NCBI GenBank assembly: GCA_038363925.1
Contig: JAQQWL010000003.1
Location: 2,542,001 to 2,606,000 of the forward strand
DNA length: 64,000 nt
Direction of reading: 5' to 3'
From: Apiospora phragmitis
Lineage: Eukaryota; Ascomycota; Sordariomycetes; Amphisphaeriales; Apiosporaceae
Part shown: positions 23,839-35,755 of the stretch, one piece after another
Layout: every line of letters begins with the position of its first letter
Numbering within the stretch: the stretch's first letter is position 1
Notes under the pieces: model-generated
Database searches by the model: none
What the model was told of the DNA's origin: nothing
Seen by the model: only the letters and a program-made list of their open reading frames with translations
Made by a program: the position numbers and the translations under genes

Positions 23839-24633
23839 ATGGCCTCCTCAATCCGCCTCGCCGTCTCCATCGCCGCCCTCGCCGGCGGCGTGCTGGGCGA
23901 CAAGATCAACTGGGCCCTCCTCGACGCCGCGGGCCCAGCGACCGGCTTCGTCAGCCTGACGCCCGACATGCTGGCCGCGGACCCCATCGCCGACTACACG
24001 GACGCGGTGTCGCTGGGCAGCGTGTCGATCGCCGCGCCGATGGACTGCCAGGGGCAGGACACGTACCTGGGCCAGCGGGTCTACACCGACGGGCCCATGT
24101 CGGTCTCGCGCTGCGCCGACGACTGCAGCGCGCAGCACGCCTACGCCAAGGCGACCAACGATGGCGAGAAGGCGTGCCGCTTCTTCGACACGTACACCAT
24201 CGAGATCGCGCCCTACGGCAACTACTCCAACGCCGTCCCCGCGGGCCAGATCTGCAGCCTCTACACCGACACGTGGCCGGCCAGCTACGCGACCGACAGG
24301 GGCCAGTGGCGCGACCAGGACCTCTACTTCATCAGCAACAGCTACGCCGCCTCGTACGCCGCGGACCCTTCGTCGGGCAACTGCCCCGTCAGCTTGACCA
24401 CCAGCACCGCGGAGCCCGCCGCCACCTCGATCACCGACGGCGCGGAGATCGACATCACCACGGGCTCGACATCCAGCACCATGGCCACCGTAACCGTCAC
24501 CACGACCGAGATCGACACCATCTCGATCACCGAAGGCGCGGAGACCGACATCACCATGGGCCCGACATCCAGCACCATGGCCACTGTAACCGTCACCATG
24601 ACCGAGACCGACGCCACCCCCCTAATCCAGTAA
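23839..24633 (+). CDS. Secreted cysteine-containing protein with Ser/Thr-rich repeat tail
   Basis: A 264-residue intronless protein. Signal peptide at residues 1-20 (hydrophobic, cleavage near GVLG). The globular part (about 21-190) has cysteines at MDCQGQ, RCADDC, KACRFF, QICSLY and NCPVS, with aromatic/Asn-rich segments and the sequon NYSN. It recalls fungal secreted PAN/apple-like or cell-wall proteins, but I do not recognise a defined family. The tail has two tandem 32-residue units rich in Thr and Ser (MATVTVT cores), expected to be O-glycosylated. The C-terminus is not hydrophobic, so a GPI anchor is unlikely. Strong GC3 bias supports coding. Confidence 0.75.
   Translation: MASSIRLAVSIAALAGGVLGDKINWALLDAAGPATGFVSLTPDMLAADPIADYTDAVSLGSVSIAAPMDCQGQDTYLGQRVYTDGPMSVSRCADDCSAQHAYAKATNDGEKACRFFDTYTIEIAPYGNYSNAVPAGQICSLYTDTWPASYATDRGQWRDQDLYFISNSYAASYAADPSSGNCPVSLTTSTAEPAATSITDGAEIDITTGSTSSTMATVTVTTTEIDTISITEGAETDITMGPTSSTMATVTVTMTETDATPLIQ
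24427..24618 (+). repeat. Two tandem 96-bp units in the secreted-protein tail
   Basis: Units begin at 24,427 and 24,523, are 96 bp (32 codons) each, and differ at roughly a dozen sites, mostly transitions. They encode Thr-rich units starting SITDGAEID and SITEGAETD. Confidence 0.85.
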
Positions 24634-25120
24634 GGTGGCCTCTCGCGGCATGGTGCTAGATCTAGGGGTGAGAGCGTGTGGAGGATGGATCGCTACCTTG
24701 GTACATGGGAAGCAACTTCTTCGACGAAAGGCTTGGTAAAGGAATGTCGTCTACTTCTGAGAGATGTGGTTATTTGGTCGGAGGTTTAATTATAATAGGA
24801 AGATTGCTGTGAAAAGTTCATATAGCTGGTAATGGGGGAGGATGTTAATACAACCGAAATAGAACAAGTCTGTATCTAGAACTTCATTCATTAAGTAAAT
24901 ATAAAAGGACTTCGGTGTTCCGAATTATCGTGGCTTAGGTACGCAGCATGTCCCGCCTCCTTTGTGTATGATCGGACGATTTAGACGCATGGCGCAGAAT
25001 AATTGCCTTGATGCAGTAGGTTTGTTCCATAAAGCCCCTTTATGTTCAAAAGTTATCCAAGCATAGAATGTGACCATACTTTGGCTATCTCTGCTTATTA
25101 GCTCCGTGCATGATCATTAC
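24634..25120. other. Intergenic, no gene seen
   Basis: AT-rich 3' flanking sequence between the convergent ends of the secreted protein gene and the small minus-strand gene. Confidence 0.5.
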
Positions 25121-25339
25121 TTATTCTTGTGTGGCCATGTACTTCTCTTCGACCGCGCGGAACTTGTCGAGAACATCGTCTTTCACGAGCACGTAGAAGT
25201 TGCGGCCGGTTTGGCTCATCAGCTCGTAGGCGTCAGGGTCATTGGCCTTCAGTGAAGCGATCCATTCGCGATGCCACCCGCGTATCTCGTTAGGTTGCAA
25301 ATTGTCCAGGCTGCCCCCGTCTCCTTGCTGTTCCTTCAC
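25121..25339 (-). CDS. Small hypothetical protein
   Basis: A 72-residue frame on the minus strand with good GC third-position bias and strongly charged, helix-prone composition (WHREWIASLKANDPDAYELM, then VLVKDDVLDKFRAVEEKY). No signal peptide, membrane segment or family is recognised. The ATG lies in a Gln/Gly-rich start (MKEQQGDGG); an upstream exon cannot be excluded. Possibly a complete small soluble protein. Confidence 0.5.
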   Translation of the reverse strand: MKEQQGDGGSLDNLQPNEIRGWHREWIASLKANDPDAYELMSQTGRNFYVLVKDDVLDKFRAVEEKYMATQE

Positions 25340-25989
25340 GTGCAGTGTAGCGCAGGCGGCAACTCTCCCCCACCATCTTCTGAAGCACTACTACGAGTGC
25401 CATTATCCGTTGAGAGTCGAGCTGTCTCCAATCATGAGACACCAAGATGGGACGAGATACGACGAGGCATAGTAAACTGAACGAGGTGGTACAGCAAGTT
25501 CCTTGACCCTCCTCAGTTCGCGACGTACATGGCAGTTTGTCGTGATTGAGATCTATTCTGCGATGGGACTCCCCTGCATCTGTAAACCTAGGGTAAGACA
25601 TTACCCTCCCTTATGCAGTCAGCCGAGATCCTTGTCTATCGCTACATCCCGTGTGGCTAGCCCCCAACCCCGCCTAGTGCATCAAAGACATGGATGTGGC
25701 CGATAGGGATTTGGGGATCCCCAACGCCGAGACATTTTCGAAGTATGTATGACATCTCCTGGCCGTTACGACACTGCATTCGTCCCCAAAATGCTTTTCG
25801 AGTGTAACATCACTATTCCGACGAGAGAAGACGGGAGTACTCTTTCGAGCAAGAACCGTGAGGAATCACGCTGGTATTGCTTCTGAAGGGCGCGATACGT
25901 CGTCCTCATTCTGCGCGGTTAGTTGAAACGGTACTCGGGGAAGCACAAGAAGCTCTCGTCTGACGGGATCGGCCGCGCCCAGAGCTGCA
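25340..25989. other. Intergenic, shared upstream region
   Basis: Divergent region between the small minus-strand gene and the permease. No supported gene; no clear TATA element identified. Confidence 0.5.
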
Positions 25990-27513
25990 ATGAGCCACGA
26001 CACTTACCATCCGGGCGAGGTCCCCCGTGAGAAACCCGCGCAGTCCGGCTTTGATGATGGTCTTGTCGAAACAGGCAGGCATCACGACCAGTATGACGGC
26101 GAGATTCACCCGACTGGGCCAGCTACCGTCAATGATGTGTTCGGGTCGGAAGAGGGCCACGACATTAAGTACAAGACCCTGCATTGGCCGATGGTCGCCG
26201 TGCTTACGATCACCGAGATCATAGCCAATGGCATGCTCAGCCTCCCCAGCAGTTTGGCCGCAGTCGGAATCGTCCCGGGCATAATGGTCATTCTCTTCCT
26301 GGGGTGTTTTGCGACCTACACCGCATGGGCCTTAATTCAATTCAAGCTCCGACACCCACAAGGTAAGTACCTACCTGAACGGCGCTTTTGGGAGGCAATC
26401 AAGGGTGGCGATCTTCGGTGGGACTCCTGAGACAAGATGATTGACAAGCCCCGTATCACCGCAGTGCACAACATGGGAGACGCCGGGCAAGTCATCTTTG
26501 GCCCGATCGGCCGGGAGATTCTGGGCGGCGGCACCATCATCTTCGCCGTCTGCGCGGCCGGGAGCCAGATGCTGGCGGGACAACTGGCGCTCAGCGAGCT
26601 TTCTGACCATCGGCTGTGCGCCGTGGCCTTCACGGGCATCTTCGCGGTAGCCATCACACTCTTCAGCTTCCCACGCACCCTGGACCAGCTGTCCTGGCTC
26701 TCGCTCCTGGCAGCGACATCCATCATTGTCGCGGGCATCGTCGCCATGGCGGGCGCGGGCGCAGTGCCCGTCGAGCCGGGGAACATCGTCATCACCGTGG
26801 CCATGGACTTCACCGCGGCGTTCGTCAGCATCACGAACTCTGTCTTCGCCTACGCGGGCCACTTCATGTTCTTCATCCTGACCTCGGAGATGCGGCGGCC
26901 CGAGGACGCGATGAAGGCGGCCTGGACGCTGCAGGTCGTCGCGACGACCTTCTACATCGTGTTCGCGGGCGTCACGTACTGGTACGTCGGGTCCGGCGTC
27001 GCGAGCCCAAGCCTGCTGAGCCTGAGCCCGCTCTGGTCCAAGGTCGGCTTCGGGCTGGCCGTGCCCAACTTCTTCCTCGCCGGCAGCCTCCACAGCCACA
27101 CGGCGGCCAAGCTCGTCTTCGTCCGCCTGTTCCGGCACGGGCGCCACCTGCACTCGCACACGGTCACGGGCTGGAGCGTCTGGGCCTTTCTGGTGCTGCT
27201 GGCCAAGATCGCCGCCTTCGTCCTGGCGGTGGGTATCCCCGTGTTCAACTACCTGGTCGGCATCACGGCGTCGCTGTTTGCGGCGTGGTACACCTACGGG
27301 CTTGCGGGCGCCTTCTGGCTTCACGACACGTACTACTTCAAGGGCGGGTTCCGCGCGTGGGCCCGTCGGCCCGTTGGCCCGCTATGCTGGTCGTCAATGT
27401 GCTGACCGTCGTGGCGGGCGCCTTCATCTGTATGGGGGGTTCTGTATGCGACCATCAAGGCGATGCAGGCGGCGTCGGCAGAGGGATCGCTGCCAAGACC
27501 GTTCCAGTGCTGA
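25990..27513 (+). CDS. Amino-acid permease, AAAP family (Mtr-like)
   Basis: Plasma-membrane amino-acid transporter of the AAAP/neutral amino-acid (N. crassa Mtr-like) group. Exon 1 is 25,990-26,362 and exon 2 starts 26,465 (GTAAGT...CGCAG); the junction rebuilds LRHPQ-VHNMGDAGQVIFG. Exon 1 gives a hydrophilic N-tail and TM1-2 (LTITEIIANGMLSLP). Exon 2 gives about eight or nine more membrane segments and a cytosolic tail ending PRPFQC. About 473 residues if two offset frame changes are allowed: near 27,370-27,384, and near 27,440 where one T looks extra. Between them the last membrane segment (MLVVNVLTVVAGAFICMGG) is in another frame, after which LYATIKAM returns to the first frame. An alternative 'intron' from 27,373 would delete that segment and is less likely. 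Confidence 0.8.
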
Positions 27514-28282
27514 CCTACCTGCTACCTAACTGACTCTCAGCACATACATACACTGTAAAACAGCAGCAGCATTACGTAGATTTTCTGGGGCTGGCGAGCG
27601 AATGCGGGCATTAGAAGTATTATATAAATGGGATAGATCTGATAGCGACCAACTGAACAGCAAATGACTGCTGCTTGATAAGGAAGATCTCAATTGTACC
27701 GAGCAGCAAGTGTCCAGGTACAATTCTAATTCGGGCTTGTATTGGTGGTTGGTGGTGGTAGGCTCACTCCTTAGTGGCGGACAAAATGGTCCGTCACACT
27801 GGTGCTGGCCCACTGCCGATTAACTGCATGGTCGATCTTCAGGCTCGCCGTATCATCACAACTGTTTGCCCTGAACTTAAGTCGTCGATCCGTCTGATTC
27901 CTGATCGCATAACAGCAAACCATTCCGCCTACTCTCCACAATATGATCCAATTCGCTCGGGAATTTTGTAATGGGTGGCAGCGCTGTGAAGTCATAGACT
28001 CATAAAGCTGCAGCATTGGCGTCGGGTAGAGCTCCGTTAGCCTGACGTCATGCCTCATGTCATAACTGCGAGCCTCAACTGTCGTCTGTCGTATGTAGGC
28101 CTTTAAAGAAGGCTTTCAACGCCATCATCTGGTTGAATTGGAAGTTTTCTCATACCATTCAAACCATTATCTCCTCCAATCCAGCTTCTAGCTACACAAA
28201 TCATAAGACGATACACATCGTTCTTGAAGCAACTTGATCATCGACTACCAAACCAATTCATACCAAACACAACACTCTCAAA
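27514..28282. other. Intergenic, no gene seen
   Basis: 3' flank of the permease and promoter/leader of the next gene. The leader just before 28,283 is A/C-rich without ATG in a strong context. Confidence 0.5.
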
Positions 28283-28786
28283 ATGCCCGGAAAAGCACCT
28301 AGCGAAGGCACCAAGGTGACCATGGGCAACCAAGCCCCCGTTATTCAGGAGGGAAGCGGCGCCGTTCCGTCCGACTCTTTGGCCGCCGAGTCTCAATCCT
28401 TCCAATCCAACAACCGCACCACTGAAGGCGTCTCCGCCTCCAAGCCCCAAGAGAGCTACTCCAACAACACATCGTCCTCCGTCTCTGGCAAGGATACCGG
28501 CCTGAAGTCCGGCGGCGCCTCCTCCGCCGGCACCGCGCCCAGCTATGTGGAGAACCTGAAGCACAGCGAACCCGGCGGCCCCCACGGCAAGAACCTGAAG
28601 GAGGACCCCAACCTCGAGGGCAAGAGCAACAGCGGCGAGTTCGGCAACGCCAACGACCCCGGCCGCCTCGCCGAGCAGAAGTTCACCCTCGGCGCCAACA
28701 CCCCGGCTGTCGCCACGGGCGGCCGTGAGGAGCACCTCAACAAGAAGACGCCCTACGATGCCCTCTCTTCTGAGAAGGAGGCTTAA
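28283..28786 (+). CDS. Small intrinsically disordered hydrophilic protein
   Basis: A 167-residue intronless frame with strong GC3 bias in a long A/C-rich leader context, typical of a highly expressed gene. Composition is Gly/Ser/Asn/Glu/Lys-rich with no hydrophobic core or signal peptide. Conserved-looking blocks are SYVENLKHSEPGGPHGKNL, DPGRLAEQKFTLGAN and TPYDALSSEKEA. Such proteins are common in ascomycetes and often stress- or conidiation-induced, but I do not recognise a named family. Likely cytosolic and heat-stable; function unknown. Confidence 0.75.
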   Translation: MPGKAPSEGTKVTMGNQAPVIQEGSGAVPSDSLAAESQSFQSNNRTTEGVSASKPQESYSNNTSSSVSGKDTGLKSGGASSAGTAPSYVENLKHSEPGGPHGKNLKEDPNLEGKSNSGEFGNANDPGRLAEQKFTLGANTPAVATGGREEHLNKKTPYDALSSEKEA

Positions 28787-29805
28787 TTGTCTGATTTATA
28801 TGTACTTAATGAACTTACGCCTATGAAATGAGGACATGGAAAGGGAGAGAACGTGTACGTTAGAGAATCAAAAGACATGACCACACATCATTTCACCATA
28901 CAAGGATGGTGCAACCTCTGAATCCTCCTCCTACTGCATACGTTGAGTGACACTACTTGATCGTCAATTCGGTATTCGCATGTGACTCCTACTATGATGC
29001 CATGTCGATATACATCCAATCCAATTGATTGTGAAATTCGTGATCACTAACACTTTGCAGGTTCGATATTTCGAATGCTTGCACGGTGTGGTGAAATATA
29101 CGAGCTACCCTATTTAACCTCGAGGAAGTCAAATAGGGGTACGTCGCTCGTATATTTCGATTTTGCTTGCATTTGGTAGATGCTAGCACAGCTTTGTCTT
29201 CAACTGCGGTGCCAGTTTTTTGGGGTTTGGGCTTCCCTTTCTTTGGCTGTATGCCCCCACCAAAACTTCGACCCCTCCATCTGGGCGTTCTCCAGTGTGC
29301 AAGCTGAGGGGCACTTGAACGATTGACAAGCTGCCAAGATGGCAAAACAATCTGTGCATTGAAACTGGCGATGTTATTTTGTGAATTGGCCCCTGATGCT
29401 GGCGCTTGAAAGCGAACAATTTTTTCTTGTTCGTCTTGGTCATTTTCTACGATCCTTTTGACCTGGATGTGCCATACTACTGCTAGGGCCTATATATCTC
29501 ATCCATGATCCGATTGCTGAGCCAAAGGTCCCTCCCACGGTTGCTAAACCAGGTACCCAAGCAGGCTAAATGTTTGCTCATTGGCTTGATTGTTTGCGCC
29601 CTGCAAACAGTCAACAACTTCCTCAAACTATTAGGACTGTGATGAAACAACCGTTGCAAACGACGACGGCTCGGCCCATGAAGTTGGTTCTCATAGCGGT
29701 CAACGTTTTCTTCTTCTCCTTCTCTTGATTTCTCGACTTCTCCCAAAATACACCGGCATTGGAAGTTCTTCGGTGAGCTCCACACATAGCACACCCAAGC
29801 ACAAG
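28787..29805. other. Intergenic, contains a hairpin
   Basis: 3' flank of the disordered-protein gene and upstream region of the DUF6604-like gene. No coding frame is supported; an imperfect inverted repeat lies at 29,093-29,158. Confidence 0.5.
29093..29158. repeat. Imperfect inverted repeat (hairpin)
   Basis: The left arm, GAAATATACGAG plus CTACCCTATTT (29,093-29,115), pairs with the right arm AAATAGGGG-TACGTCG-CTCGTATATTTC (29,131-29,158) around a 15-nt loop, with a small bulge on the right arm. It is too short for an autonomous element; it could be a solo MITE end, a transcript hairpin or a terminator-like structure. Confidence 0.6.
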
Positions 29806-32347
29806 ATGCTGCCCTCTACTTTGATCAACACCTACTCGCAATACAAGCAAGACACCAATTCAGTAGCTACGTGGCTCGCCTCGACTGCCAAAGCAAATGG
29901 CTACCCTTCTGATCTCTTGTCCGGCGCCAACGGTAACAAAGCTGGCGGTGGCCGCCTGAAGGGAAAAGCCCGCACCAATGCCAAGAAATCCAAGGCTCCG
30001 CCCAAGAAGAACAGCAGCGGTGCCCCCAACTACATCATCAAGATTGCTGATTTCACTACACTGGCCGAGTACGTTGCGGGCAAGTCCCCTGAGGTTCCAC
30101 CGAGCTTCAGAAGCACCATAGATCGTGTCATTGCCGCTCGCTCTGCTTTCGGTGCGCAGCTTTCCCGTCATGGCCAGATCGACAAGAAGAAAGATAGCAA
30201 CCACCAGTACTTTGTTGGGGGTGAGTCTATTATATATCCTCAAAGCCGCTGAAACTTCTTCCCACTAACAAGAGTGGCCGCATATCAGTCCTTGAGAAGG
30301 TCCGCGACATCTTGCGTCCTTTCGTCCGTTCCCGTCATGAAGACGACGCCGCCGCTGATGAGATCACCAATCGATTCACTGACCTTGCCGTCTACGAACC
30401 ATCTGAAGAGTTCTTGAACGCCCCAGATGTCGAGAGACCTGTGAAGGTCGAGGAGGACAATGCCACATACGAGGCTGAGACCGACTCGTCGTTCGAGGAA
30501 GCCATCTTTGCCATGACCGCACTCATCAATGACTTGAACAGAGTTCGTGCTCACATACGATGGATCTGGTCCAACTTCAAGATCGGTCGCTTCGATTTGA
30601 CCGCTGCCGCCATCACTACCAACACCGCCATCGACTTGGTAAGAAACATGGTAGTAGATGTCATGCCTTTGCTAGCGGCAAACGGCGGTATTGGTGAGAT
30701 GCTGCAGCGCTTCCACCTCCTGCAGTGCCTAATCCAAGGCTGGAAAGAGAAGGACGTCTTCAAGACGCCAAGCCCCGAGAATTTCAACGATAATGTCAAC
30801 TATAAGACCTACGATATCATGGAAGGCACCTTTCTCGTCCCTTATCGCATGATCGAGGCTTTCCTCCCTGTCATCCGGCCGGGAGAGATCCCACTGTACA
30901 AAGAAGGAATGTTTGGCTACTACGATCCCAAGGTGAACAGATCCAAGTTAACTGGCCAGCAGAAGTTCGAGCAAGACCGTGCGCTTCTATTCCCCTACTT
31001 TGCTGAGCTCGTTACTATCATCAGGGGTGTTCGCGATTGGCCCGTCAAGGATGAGCTCCTTCGTGGAATGGAAGACGTCATCCGAACCAAGAAGATCACC
31101 TTTGGTGTCGTCTTTGCCGCTCAGACGTTTCTCGATATTACCTACGAGCTTGGTGGGGGCATTGATCAACCATTCTACACCCTCATGAAGCAGACTACCG
31201 TCATCAACAACGACATCAAGGCTCATTTCGATTTTCACGCCTCGTTGAATATCTCCAACTGGCCTGCTAGGAACGACCAGTGGCTGAAAGAGCTTCAACA
31301 TGGGGCGGATTGGATTGGCAAAGATCCTCCGCGTAAGGTTCAGGAGCGTATGTATCAGAGATACGGCATGTCGCCCCTGATACCGAGAGCCATCGCGTTT
31401 TCCGCATGTCACCAGTCATGAGCGGTCTCACCCTCTACAACTTCCGTCAACGCTACCACGAGGTCGGACTCGCTGTGGCCAATGCCTGGGGGTCAATTCA
31501 GTATTGCCAACACCTGTACAATGCCCTCCGAAAAGAGAAGTTGGTGAAGGGTGAATGGGCTGATATGGATGTGTTGTACGCCATATTGGGCGAGGAAAGT
31601 TTCTACGTTGGCGGCAAGGAGCCTGCTTTAACTGAAGACTACTTCAAGAAGTTTTGTCTCCAGATGGGTACATCAGAAACAGCTATGACCGGCAAGCGCC
31701 GAAAGAACGGCCCCCTCGAATCTAAGGCCGGTCCGAGAGGCCTAAAGTTCGTTGGCCCTGTCCTGTCCATGTTCAAAGCTCGCTATGTCGATAATACCGG
31801 GCAGGTCGACCTCACTCCAGAGTATGTCGACCAGATCATTGATATGAGTCTCTTCGAGGAGGAGCCAGGACAAGAAGGACTCTTTGGCCAGATCGCGGAC
31901 CCCGCCAAGCGCAAAGAGAAGCAGAAGCAGAAGCAAGGACTTCGCAAAAAGGCCGTCGAGGGCGGCAAAATGACGCCCGAACAGCTCATCAAGCCGCTCG
32001 TCATAGCGCTGCACTCCGAGACGCTGGAGTTTGCCTTCCCCTATCTCCACTTCCATCGCTGGTGCTGGCATGTCTTGCGCGCGGTGAAGGAGTCGTCCGA
32101 CAGTCTCCTCCGGCAACTCTACACGCCGGACTACCTGGAGCGCGAGAACCAGCTCCCGTGGGTTGTGGGATGGATCTTCATGGCGGCCAGCGGCCTGGAA
32201 GGAGGCGTCTCGGATCGTCGTCCACTCCAGAAAGCCGCCGAGGCTCTGAATGACATGCTAGAGCTGGGAACTGGCAGCTTCCTGATTGACAAGGTGTTGG
32301 GTGACGCGCTTGGTATCCCGGTGGTCTTTAAAGATGAAGATGAGTAA
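29806..32347 (+). CDS. DUF6604-like large cytosolic protein, frame interrupted
   Basis: Exon 1 is 29,806-30,220 and exon 2 starts 30,289 (intron GTGAGT...ATCAG, 68 bp). The N-terminus MLPSTLINTYSQYKQDTNSV, then WLASTAKANGYPSDLL and GRLKGKAR, is the hallmark of the fungal DUF6604 family (unknown function). The remainder is helical without membrane segments or catalytic motifs I can name; EEPGQEGLFGQIADP and a Lys/Gln-rich stretch precede a C-terminal helical region. About 824 residues in total. The frame breaks once near 31,371-31,377 (in TCGCCCCTGA): downstream, HRVFRMSPVMSGLTLYNFRQ continues in another frame, as if one base were missing. Either an indel in the sequence or a pseudogene. Confidence 0.75.
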
Positions 32348-33108
32348 CTTTGTCGGATTCTCTCCCCTTGGAGGTGTTTAAAATGGGAATCGTACGTCTT
32401 TCGTTTCCATGCGGCAAATAATCCTTGACGATGAAACGAAGTGGAAGAAGAACAGATACGCCATGTAGGTAGCTATGATTCTGTAATATGACTGATATGA
32501 CCATGGATTTTTCGATGGGCGCATGTGCGATAGAGGTATAAGCCGACTGAGTAAAACACGACGAACACTTTAGGTCGTCATTATGACAGCTACTAGGAAG
32601 GAAGCCCGCATATTAAAACGTGCGAGTTACACTTAGCAGGTTCTCTATTCTTTGACGCTTCGAGAATGCTACTAAAATACTACTAGCTATTCCATTACCA
32701 GAAATGCCATCCAACTCAGCATCTAGCAGCCGATCGTGAATGTCGTGAACATGGAAGGAAGCCCAGCACTGGACCCCACCGGCATCGCAGACGAATAACA
32801 GCAGCGCTGAAGGTCAGAAGGCCCAAGCTCCTGCGGGGGGCTTCAGTGCTTTGGCTCCAGCTCGACCCCACTAACGGCCTACTGAGGGTGCATGTCATCC
32901 CAGAGCTCATCGATTTTGAAGCTATTGGTCCAGAAATTTATTGCCGATGTCGCCCATTTTCCACGTCAATTTCTCCATCCCACTCGACGACTCACCTACC
33001 CTACCCTCCCCTTGCCTGCCTGGGTCCGAGTCAAGTACGGTCAAGTTTCTGGGCCAAGTCAATTGAAGTTGTTTCTTCCTCGCCAAACTTCAATTGAGTC
33101 TATCAACC
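32348..33108. other. Intergenic, promoter of ILV3
   Basis: No gene supported. The last 100 bases before 33,109 are pyrimidine-rich with CAATTG boxes, as in fungal leaders. Confidence 0.5.
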
Positions 33109-34995
33109 ATGGCTGTGCAGAACCTCCTTCGGGCCAGAGCTGCCGGAGCTCTGGCTCGCAGCGCGCGGGTGTCTGCTACACAAAATGCGTATGCTCGATA
33201 CTCCCTCTCCTGTGCCAATGGCTCATAATATTATATTGTGACGTGAGCTTTTACTGACCATGGGATACATACATCTAGTCGCTTTCTGAGCACGTGTCGA
33301 TCGCTGCAATACGAGAGAGACCTCAACAAAGTCTCGCGAGCCATCACCCAGCCCAAGTCCCAGGGTGCTTCGCAAGCTATGCTGTACGCTACCGGTATGT
33401 CGGAGAACGACATGAACAAGGGCCAAGTCGGTATCTCGTCGGTGTGGTACGAGGGGAACCCTTGCAACATGCATCTCATGGACCTGTCCGCCATCGTGAA
33501 AGAATCCGTGGCCAAGGCCGGCCTTGTGCCCTACCGTTTCAACACCATTGGTGTCTCAGACGGTATTTCTATGGGAACCACCGGCATGCGCTACTCTCTC
33601 CAGAGTCGTGAGATCATCGCCGACAGTATCGAGACCGTCATGGGCGGTCAGTGGTACGACGCCAACATCTCCCTGCCTGGTTGCGACAAGAACATGCCCG
33701 GTGTCCTGATGGCCATGGGCCGTTTCAACCGCCCCAGTATCATGATTTACGGTGGTACTATCAAGCCTGGTTGCAGTAAGTCTGGTGCTACTCTCGATCT
33801 GGTCAGCGCTTTCCAAGCCTATGGCCAGTATATCACCGGCGAGATCACCGAGGAGCAGCGCTTCGACATCATCCGCCACGCCTGCCCCGGCAGCGGTGCT
33901 TGCGGAGGCATGTACACTGCCAACACCATGGCCTCCGCCATCGAGACACTGGGTATGACTCTGCCCGGCAGCAGTAGTTTCCCCGCCGAGGACCCCGCCA
34001 AGCGCAACGAGTGCGAGAACGTTGGTAAGGCCATCAAGCACATTCTCAAGGAGGACATCCGCCCCCGCGACGTCATGACCCGACAGGCCTTCGAGAACGC
34101 CATGACTGTCGTCAACATCCTGGGTGGTAGCACCAATGCCGTTATGCATTTGATCGCCATTGCCGACAGCGTTGGCATTAAGCTGACTATCGACGACTTC
34201 CAGGCCGTCAGTGACCGCACCCCCTTCCTGGCTGATCTGAAGCCCAGCGGCAAGTATGTCATGGAAGACGTGCACAAGATTGGTGGTACCCCGGCTCTGC
34301 TCAAGTTCCTGCTGAAGGAGGGCATCATCGACGGCACCGGCATTACCGTGACGGGCAAGACAATGAAGGAGAACGTCGAAGACTGGAAGGACTTCCCCGA
34401 GGACCAGAAGGTCATCCGCCCCTTCACCAACCCCATCAAGCCCACCGGCCACATCACCATCCTCCGCGGCTCCTTGGCGCCCGGCGGCGCCGTGGGCAAG
34501 ATCACGGGTAAGGAGGGTCTCAAGTTCACGGGCAAGGCGCGCTGCTTCAACCGGGAGGAGGACTTCATCACGGCGCTCGAGAAGGGCGAGATCAAGAAGG
34601 GTGAGAAGACAGTCGTTATCATCCGCTACGACGGCCCCGTCGGCGGGCCCGGCATGCCCGAGATGCTGAAGCCTAGCTCGGCTATCATGGGTGCGGGTCT
34701 CGGCCAGGACGTCGCGCTCCTGACCGACGGCCGCTTCTCCGGCGGCAGCCACGGTTTCATCATCGGTCACATCGTGCCCGAGGCCATGGAGGGCGGGCCC
34801 ATCGGCCTCGTCGAAAATGGCGACGTCATCACCATCGACGCCGAGAAGCGCGTCATCGACTGGGAGGTCAGCGAGGCCGAGAAGGCGGAGCGCAAGAAGC
34901 TGTGGAAGGCCCCCGAGCCCAGGTACAAGAAGGGTACCCTGAGCAAGTATGCGCGCGTTGTCAAGAACGCTAGCTTGGGATGTATCACCGACTAA
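33109..34995 (+). CDS. ILV3: Dihydroxy-acid dehydratase, mitochondrial
   Basis: Third step shared by valine and isoleucine synthesis (EC 4.2.1.9), in the mitochondrial matrix, using an Fe-S cluster. Exon 1 is 33,109-33,188, a basic presequence ([20 protein letters not shown]). The intron, 33,189-33,278, ends TCTAG. Exon 2 runs to the stop; total 598 residues, normal for the family. Motifs in order: [12 protein letters not shown], the IlvD/Edd signature [39 protein letters not shown] and, near the end, [19 protein letters not shown]. The cluster cysteines in the first three are present. The reading frame is unbroken. The feature downstream of exon 2 is plain 3' sequence. Confidence 0.96.
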
Positions 34996-35755
34996 GTTCT
35001 CGTTGAAGAGGGGTTTCTGCTACTAGAGCTGAAAAACTGCGTCAGTGGCCATCGATGGTTATCTACGACATGACATGTACATACTAATTCCCTGGTTGTT
35101 TGGCTGGCTTGGACCGTAAAAAGGCGCATGATGTTTATTTATTCTGTATTTACGAAAAGGAAGATAGTTATTGTACCCGCAGACCTGCTGAGTTGTTACC
35201 ATTACACCATTCTGGCCTGTTTCAAGGCATCATCTACCAACCCTGAACGCATTTTCTCTTGTCTGACATGAAGCCAGGTGTACACAGATACGGCAATGAA
35301 GACCGGGACGATGTAGGGTTATGTTGTACTCGTATGGAGCGATCCATGCTTGGTTGTTTTCTTTTCTAACCAAAGTACACACAAAAACTAAACACTTTGC
35401 TTGGGGAATCATCAACTGACCAAGGGCAAGATAACAACGACAGTCCACCTTTCACGAATGAATAAATATACGCCTTCCTCTTCCACTTCTCCTAGCACAC
35501 ACAGCACTCAGCATGCGGGAAGTATGTGGCCAAGAGTCGTGCCACGTTACACCAATTGCAACAGAAACCAAAAACTCTCTCGCTTGCAAGAAAAAAGATA
35601 GAACCCAGCTCCGCCCACCGCCCAATGCAACGCACTCACGTAAAAATACACACAAGTCATGCAAATGATATCCATTTCAACCCTCCCAAGGCCCCAAGTT
35701 TGGTGACGATCCTTTTCGTTTCTGATTTTTTCCTTCTTTCTCGTTCGTTCCATCG
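34996..35755. other. Intergenic between convergent genes
   Basis: 3' flanks of ILV3 and the LOA1-like acyltransferase gene. Short frames have no recognisable product. Confidence 0.5.

Noticed and set aside
26371..27533. Long open frames on both strands overlapping the permease
   Set aside because: Composition-driven shadows (Arg/Ala/Gly/His-rich). Only the frame with membrane segments makes sense, apart from the short out-of-frame part discussed as a finding.
33556..34770. A 404-codon minus-strand open frame opposite ILV3
   Set aside because: It lies fully antisense to a strongly conserved enzyme gene with high GC3, which often leaves the opposite strand open. No motif is seen.
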